From CAIOGI01 sp964389975 (GTDB lineage Bacteria; Patescibacteriota; Minisyncoccia; Phycocordibacterales; PALSA-1337), in NCBI GenBank assembly GCA_964389975.1, contig CAYMGJ010000002.1:6858-70857 (forward strand): 64,000 nt of DNA, in the 5' to 3' direction. Under the pieces are notes generated by a model. The model did not search any database, had not been told where the DNA came from, and worked only from the letters and a program-made list of their open reading frames with translations. The position numbers and the translations under genes were made by a program. This document shows, piece by piece, positions 61,614 to 64,000 of the stretch; position 1 is the stretch's first letter, and every line of letters starts with the position of its first letter.

Positions 61614-62282
61614 ATGAAAAAAATAATAACAATTATCATAATTCTTCTTGTGGTTGGGGGTATTGCATGGAAAGTTAAGAATTCTCCTGCACCTGAAACT
61701 ACAAAAGAAGACAATGCAAATGTTCCTACAAGTGAGACTATTAAGGTTTCTGAGAAGCTCTCAGAATACAAGAATGATGAGCTTGGATTCTCAGTTAAAT
61801 ACCCTACTAATTGGGTTAAGTTTGATTCAGCATCTAATGTTACATTTGACGGTCTTGTAAATGAGAAAACTGGTCCAACTGATGTGAAAAACACCATTGG
61901 AAAACTTGAAGCATCTGTTGATGTTGTTTCAGGTAAATGTGCATTCCCACCAGTTACTACAGTAAAAGAACGAGATACTATAAAAGTTGGAGATCTTTCA
62001 TTCAACATGATCTCAATTGCAAATACTGTCCAGAATCGAAGTTACTTTAACAGAATGTACTCACTCCAGAAGGATTCCATCTGCTACTTCTTCAGTTTCT
62101 CTGCAATTACTTCAAGTCCTGCAAGTAAGGGGTACACAGGTGAGACAGCTCAAACTGTTGGAGCACGAAACAAGACTCTCGTAGATACAGCTGATTCTCA
62201 ATTCAAGGATATGGTAAAGTCATTTGCTTTCGTTGTTGGTCCTGCTGGACAAGATGAGACTAAGGTTTCTCCTAAGAAATAA
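61614..62282 (+). CDS. Membrane-anchored PsbP-like protein
   Basis: 222 residues. N-terminal membrane segment (about 3-20), a linker rich in charged and Thr residues, then a domain beginning SEYKNDELGFSVKYPTNWVKF, the phrase typical of PsbP/Mog1-like folds found in many extracellular proteins of reduced bacteria. A possible -10 (TAGACT, 61599-61604) lies 9 nt before the ATG. The function is unknown; it precedes lemA by 6 bp. Confidence 0.72.
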   Translation: MKKIITIIIILLVVGGIAWKVKNSPAPETTKEDNANVPTSETIKVSEKLSEYKNDELGFSVKYPTNWVKFDSASNVTFDGLVNEKTGPTDVKNTIGKLEASVDVVSGKCAFPPVTTVKERDTIKVGDLSFNMISIANTVQNRSYFNRMYSLQKDSICYFFSFSAITSSPASKGYTGETAQTVGARNKTLVDTADSQFKDMVKSFAFVVGPAGQDETKVSPKK

Positions 62283-62288
62283 ATATAT

Positions 62289-62843
62289 ATGAAAAAAATA
62301 ATTATTGGAATTATAGTTGTTGTAGTTCTTGCCGTTATCTACGGATTCAGTACATATAATAGTCTTGTAACTCTTAATGTAAATGCTGATGCTCAGTGGA
62401 AGCAAGTTGAAACATTGTATCAACGACGTTTTGATCTCATTCCTAATGTAGTGAGTTCGGTAAAGGGTGCTATGAAGCAGGAGGAATCTGTATTCACTGC
62501 AATTGCTGATGCTCGTACTCGATATGCTGGTGCTGCTACAGCAAATGACAAGGCAGTTGCTGCAAATCAGGTTGAAAGTGCATTCGCTCGACTTCTTGTT
62601 GTTATGGAACAATATCCAGAACTTAAGTCAATTGAAGTTGTAAAGTCTCTCATGATTGAACTTGAAGGATCAGAGAATCGTATTGCAGTAGAGCGAGGAC
62701 GATACAATGAAGCTGTTAAGGTATACAATCTTAAGGTTATGAGAATCCCAAGCTCAATCGTTGCTGCACTTACTGGATTCGATGCTCGAGAATACTTTGA
62801 AGCAGAGGCAGGGGCAGAAAAGGCGCCAGTCGTAAACTTCTAA
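62289..62843 (+). CDS. lemA: LemA family protein
   Basis: 184 residues. Single N-terminal membrane helix (about 3-22) followed by the LemA four-helix fold: NSLVTLNVNADAQWKQVETLYQRRFDLIPNVVSSVKG, NRIAVERGRYNEAVKVYNLKVMRIPSSIVA and AREYFEAE. LemA proteins are membrane-anchored, of unclear role, often encoded next to TPM-domain proteins, as here (4-bp gap). Confidence 0.95.
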   Translation: MKKIIIGIIVVVVLAVIYGFSTYNSLVTLNVNADAQWKQVETLYQRRFDLIPNVVSSVKGAMKQEESVFTAIADARTRYAGAATANDKAVAANQVESAFARLLVVMEQYPELKSIEVVKSLMIELEGSENRIAVERGRYNEAVKVYNLKVMRIPSSIVAALTGFDAREYFEAEAGAEKAPVVNF

Positions 62844-62847
62844 ATCT

Positions 62848-63696
62848 ATGAAGCGAGTATATTCTCTCGCACAGTCTGTGATTATATCGGTACTTATCCT
62901 CGTACCTTTTATATCACATTCATACACAAGCCCTGGTAAACCCCAGGGTTTTGTGAATGATTATGCCCATATCATTTCTCCCGAAACATACACAGCTATA
63001 ACTACAGAACTTGTACAGTTACGAGATGAAAAAGGGTTTGAGGTTGTTGTGGTAACTATACCTTCACTTGGTGATGAGAGTATAGAGACATATGCGGTTA
63101 AGTTGTTTGAAGAGTGGGGGATTGGTAACAAGGAACAAGATACTGGTGTACTTCTTCTCGTTGCTCCCACAGAACGACGTATGCGCATAGAGGTTGGATA
63201 TGGTCTTGAGGGTGCCCTTACTGATATTGAAACTCAAGATATTCAACAATCAATGCTCGATGATTTCCGAGCAGAGGATTATAGCACTGGTATACTTAAG
63301 GGGGTTTCTGGAATCATCTCCGCAATTTCGTCAGAAGCTCCATCACCAGTATCGAAGAGTGGTGAGGGGATACTTAATTTTTTATGGCAATTTGCATTTC
63401 TCCCCATTGTCATTCTCGGAAGTGTTTTAGGTAGAACAAAATCATGGTGGCTTGGGGGAGTGATTGGTGCCATTCTTGGTATTATATGGGGATTCTGGTC
63501 TTCTTCTCTCACTACAGGACTTTTCTCTACCCTTATCCTTACCATTATCGGTCTCCTTTTTGATTATGCTGTTTCATCGAAGAGGCATCATGGTGGTGGA
63601 GGTTTCTGGGGTGGTTTTGGTGGAGGAGGGGGAGGTGGATTTGGAGGTTTTGGAGGTGGTTCATCAGGGGGTGGTGGTTCAAGTAGTTCATGGTAA
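62848..63696 (+). CDS. TPM-domain (YgcG-like) membrane protein with Gly-rich tail
   Basis: 282 residues: signal peptide (about 1-27), TPM domain (about 32-155, with GFVNDYAHIISPE, VVVTIPSLGDESIETYAVKLFEEWGIG and RRMRIEVGYGLEGALTD), two to three membrane segments (about 180-250) and a glycine-serine tail ending GGGGSSSSW. The tail is characteristic of the YgcG group. It is paired with lemA; phosphatase function has been suggested for plant TPM but is unproven here. Confidence 0.93.
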   Translation: MKRVYSLAQSVIISVLILVPFISHSYTSPGKPQGFVNDYAHIISPETYTAITTELVQLRDEKGFEVVVVTIPSLGDESIETYAVKLFEEWGIGNKEQDTGVLLLVAPTERRMRIEVGYGLEGALTDIETQDIQQSMLDDFRAEDYSTGILKGVSGIISAISSEAPSPVSKSGEGILNFLWQFAFLPIVILGSVLGRTKSWWLGGVIGAILGIIWGFWSSSLTTGLFSTLILTIIGLLFDYAVSSKRHHGGGGFWGGFGGGGGGGFGGFGGGSSGGGGSSSSW

Positions 63697-63708
63697 ACTA
63701 CATGTAGT

Positions 63709-64000
63709 ATGACTACACCTATCCACAAAGAACTTCATCGCATTGCCACTACGTGTATCATTTACAATACTGAAGGTAAGTATCTTGTGACAAAGCGTAG
63801 TCCAACGAAGAAGGTTCATCCTAACAAATGGACAGTTCCTGGTGGTGGACTTACTGTCGATGACTATATCACCACACCTGAAGCATATCCTGGTCAGTGG
63901 TATGGAGCTATTGAAACTTCTCTTCTACGAGAAGTGAAAGAGGAGGTTGGTGTAGAGATTGGAAAACCTCAGTATCTTCTCGATCTTACCTTCATTCGTC
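63709..64000 (+). CDS. NUDIX hydrolase (3' end outside window)
   Basis: The first 97 codons of a NUDIX protein: HRIATTCIIYNTEGKYLVTKR, WTVPGGGL and the catalytic helix LLREVKEEVGVEIG. Between GGG and the REVKEE helix there is an insert of about 18-20 residues (VDDYITTPEAYPGQWYGAI), so the usual Glu of the G-x5-E segment is not in its standard place. It runs off the window at 64000. Substrate unknown. Confidence 0.85.
   Translation, partial: MTTPIHKELHRIATTCIIYNTEGKYLVTKRSPTKKVHPNKWTVPGGGLTVDDYITTPEAYPGQWYGAIETSLLREVKEEVGVEIGKPQYLLDLTFIR

Noticed and set aside
1..64000. CRISPR array
   Set aside because: No regularly spaced short repeats were seen; the Cas4-like gene at 45395 has no cas neighbours.
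1..64000. UGA recoding as in Gracilibacteria or Absconditabacteria
   Set aside because: TGA ends several genes with normal family length (pyrG, msrA) and RF2 is present.

Overview
The window looks like a piece of a Patescibacteria (Candidate Phyla Radiation) chromosome, most likely a parcubacterial lineage. This is inferred from gene content and architecture: small gaps, many overlapping genes, reduced housekeeping enzymes, RNase J, the prfB-ftsE-ftsX order, tRNAs mostly without encoded CCA, and a moderately AT-rich composition. TGA is used as a normal stop (for example pyrG) and an RF2 with its SPF motif is present, so the recoded-UGA groups are excluded. I ran no database search; family names come from motifs read in the translations.

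Layout. 1-3.9 kb: end of ligA, gatC, gatA and a membrane protein with a HEPN-like R-x4-H motif. 4.0-6.7 kb: five tRNAs (initiator Met, a second CAT tRNA, Asp, two Thr), an HTH/LAGLIDADG-like ORF wedged between the two CAT tRNAs, a short O6-alkylguanine transferase domain, and a 660-bp stretch with two promoters and three strong terminators, probably several structured RNAs. 6.7-11.7 kb: prfB (lacking most of domain 1), ftsE, ftsX, pyrG and a sigma factor. 11.8-14.6 kb: tRNA-Gln followed by an accessory island with a Shedu-like nuclease and a nucleotidyltransferase in overlapping frames, then remnants of a large serine recombinase and an ABC transporter. 14.6-21.3 kb: small stress or nucleotide genes (two CYTH proteins, one fused to a P-loop domain; NADAR; PNPOx-like; TspO; DUF1801) and a flavoprotein. 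21.3-33.5 kb: three large secreted LamG proteins, one with a beta-helix region, one with a heparinase II/III-like lyase region, sharing a 477-bp identical DNA block and a common C-terminal motif. 34-46.7 kb: DEAD-box helicase, YibE/F, msrA, msrB, a mannose locus (PMM-like HAD, PMI-type cupin, two double GH130-type proteins), NrnA-like phosphoesterase, cyclophilin, RecB-like nuclease and DoxX. 46.8-64 kb: orphan response regulator, DedA-PAP2 fusion, gpmI-eno, an unidentified structured region, methyltransferase plus epimerase, MFS, RNase J, family 5 solute-binding protein, secG, groES-groEL, PsbP-like lipoprotein-type protein, lemA, TPM-domain protein and the start of a NUDIX gene.

How it fits together. 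The secreted lyase-like proteins and the intracellular GH130/PMM/PMI set suggest that external polysaccharide can be cut and beta-mannosides phosphorolysed into mannose-1-phosphate, mannose-6-phosphate and fructose-6-phosphate, which would feed the eno/gpmI part of glycolysis. The Shedu-like pair is the best candidate for an anti-phage module. A recurring TATAAT/TATACT box 6-7 nt before many start codons suggests widespread leaderless transcription.
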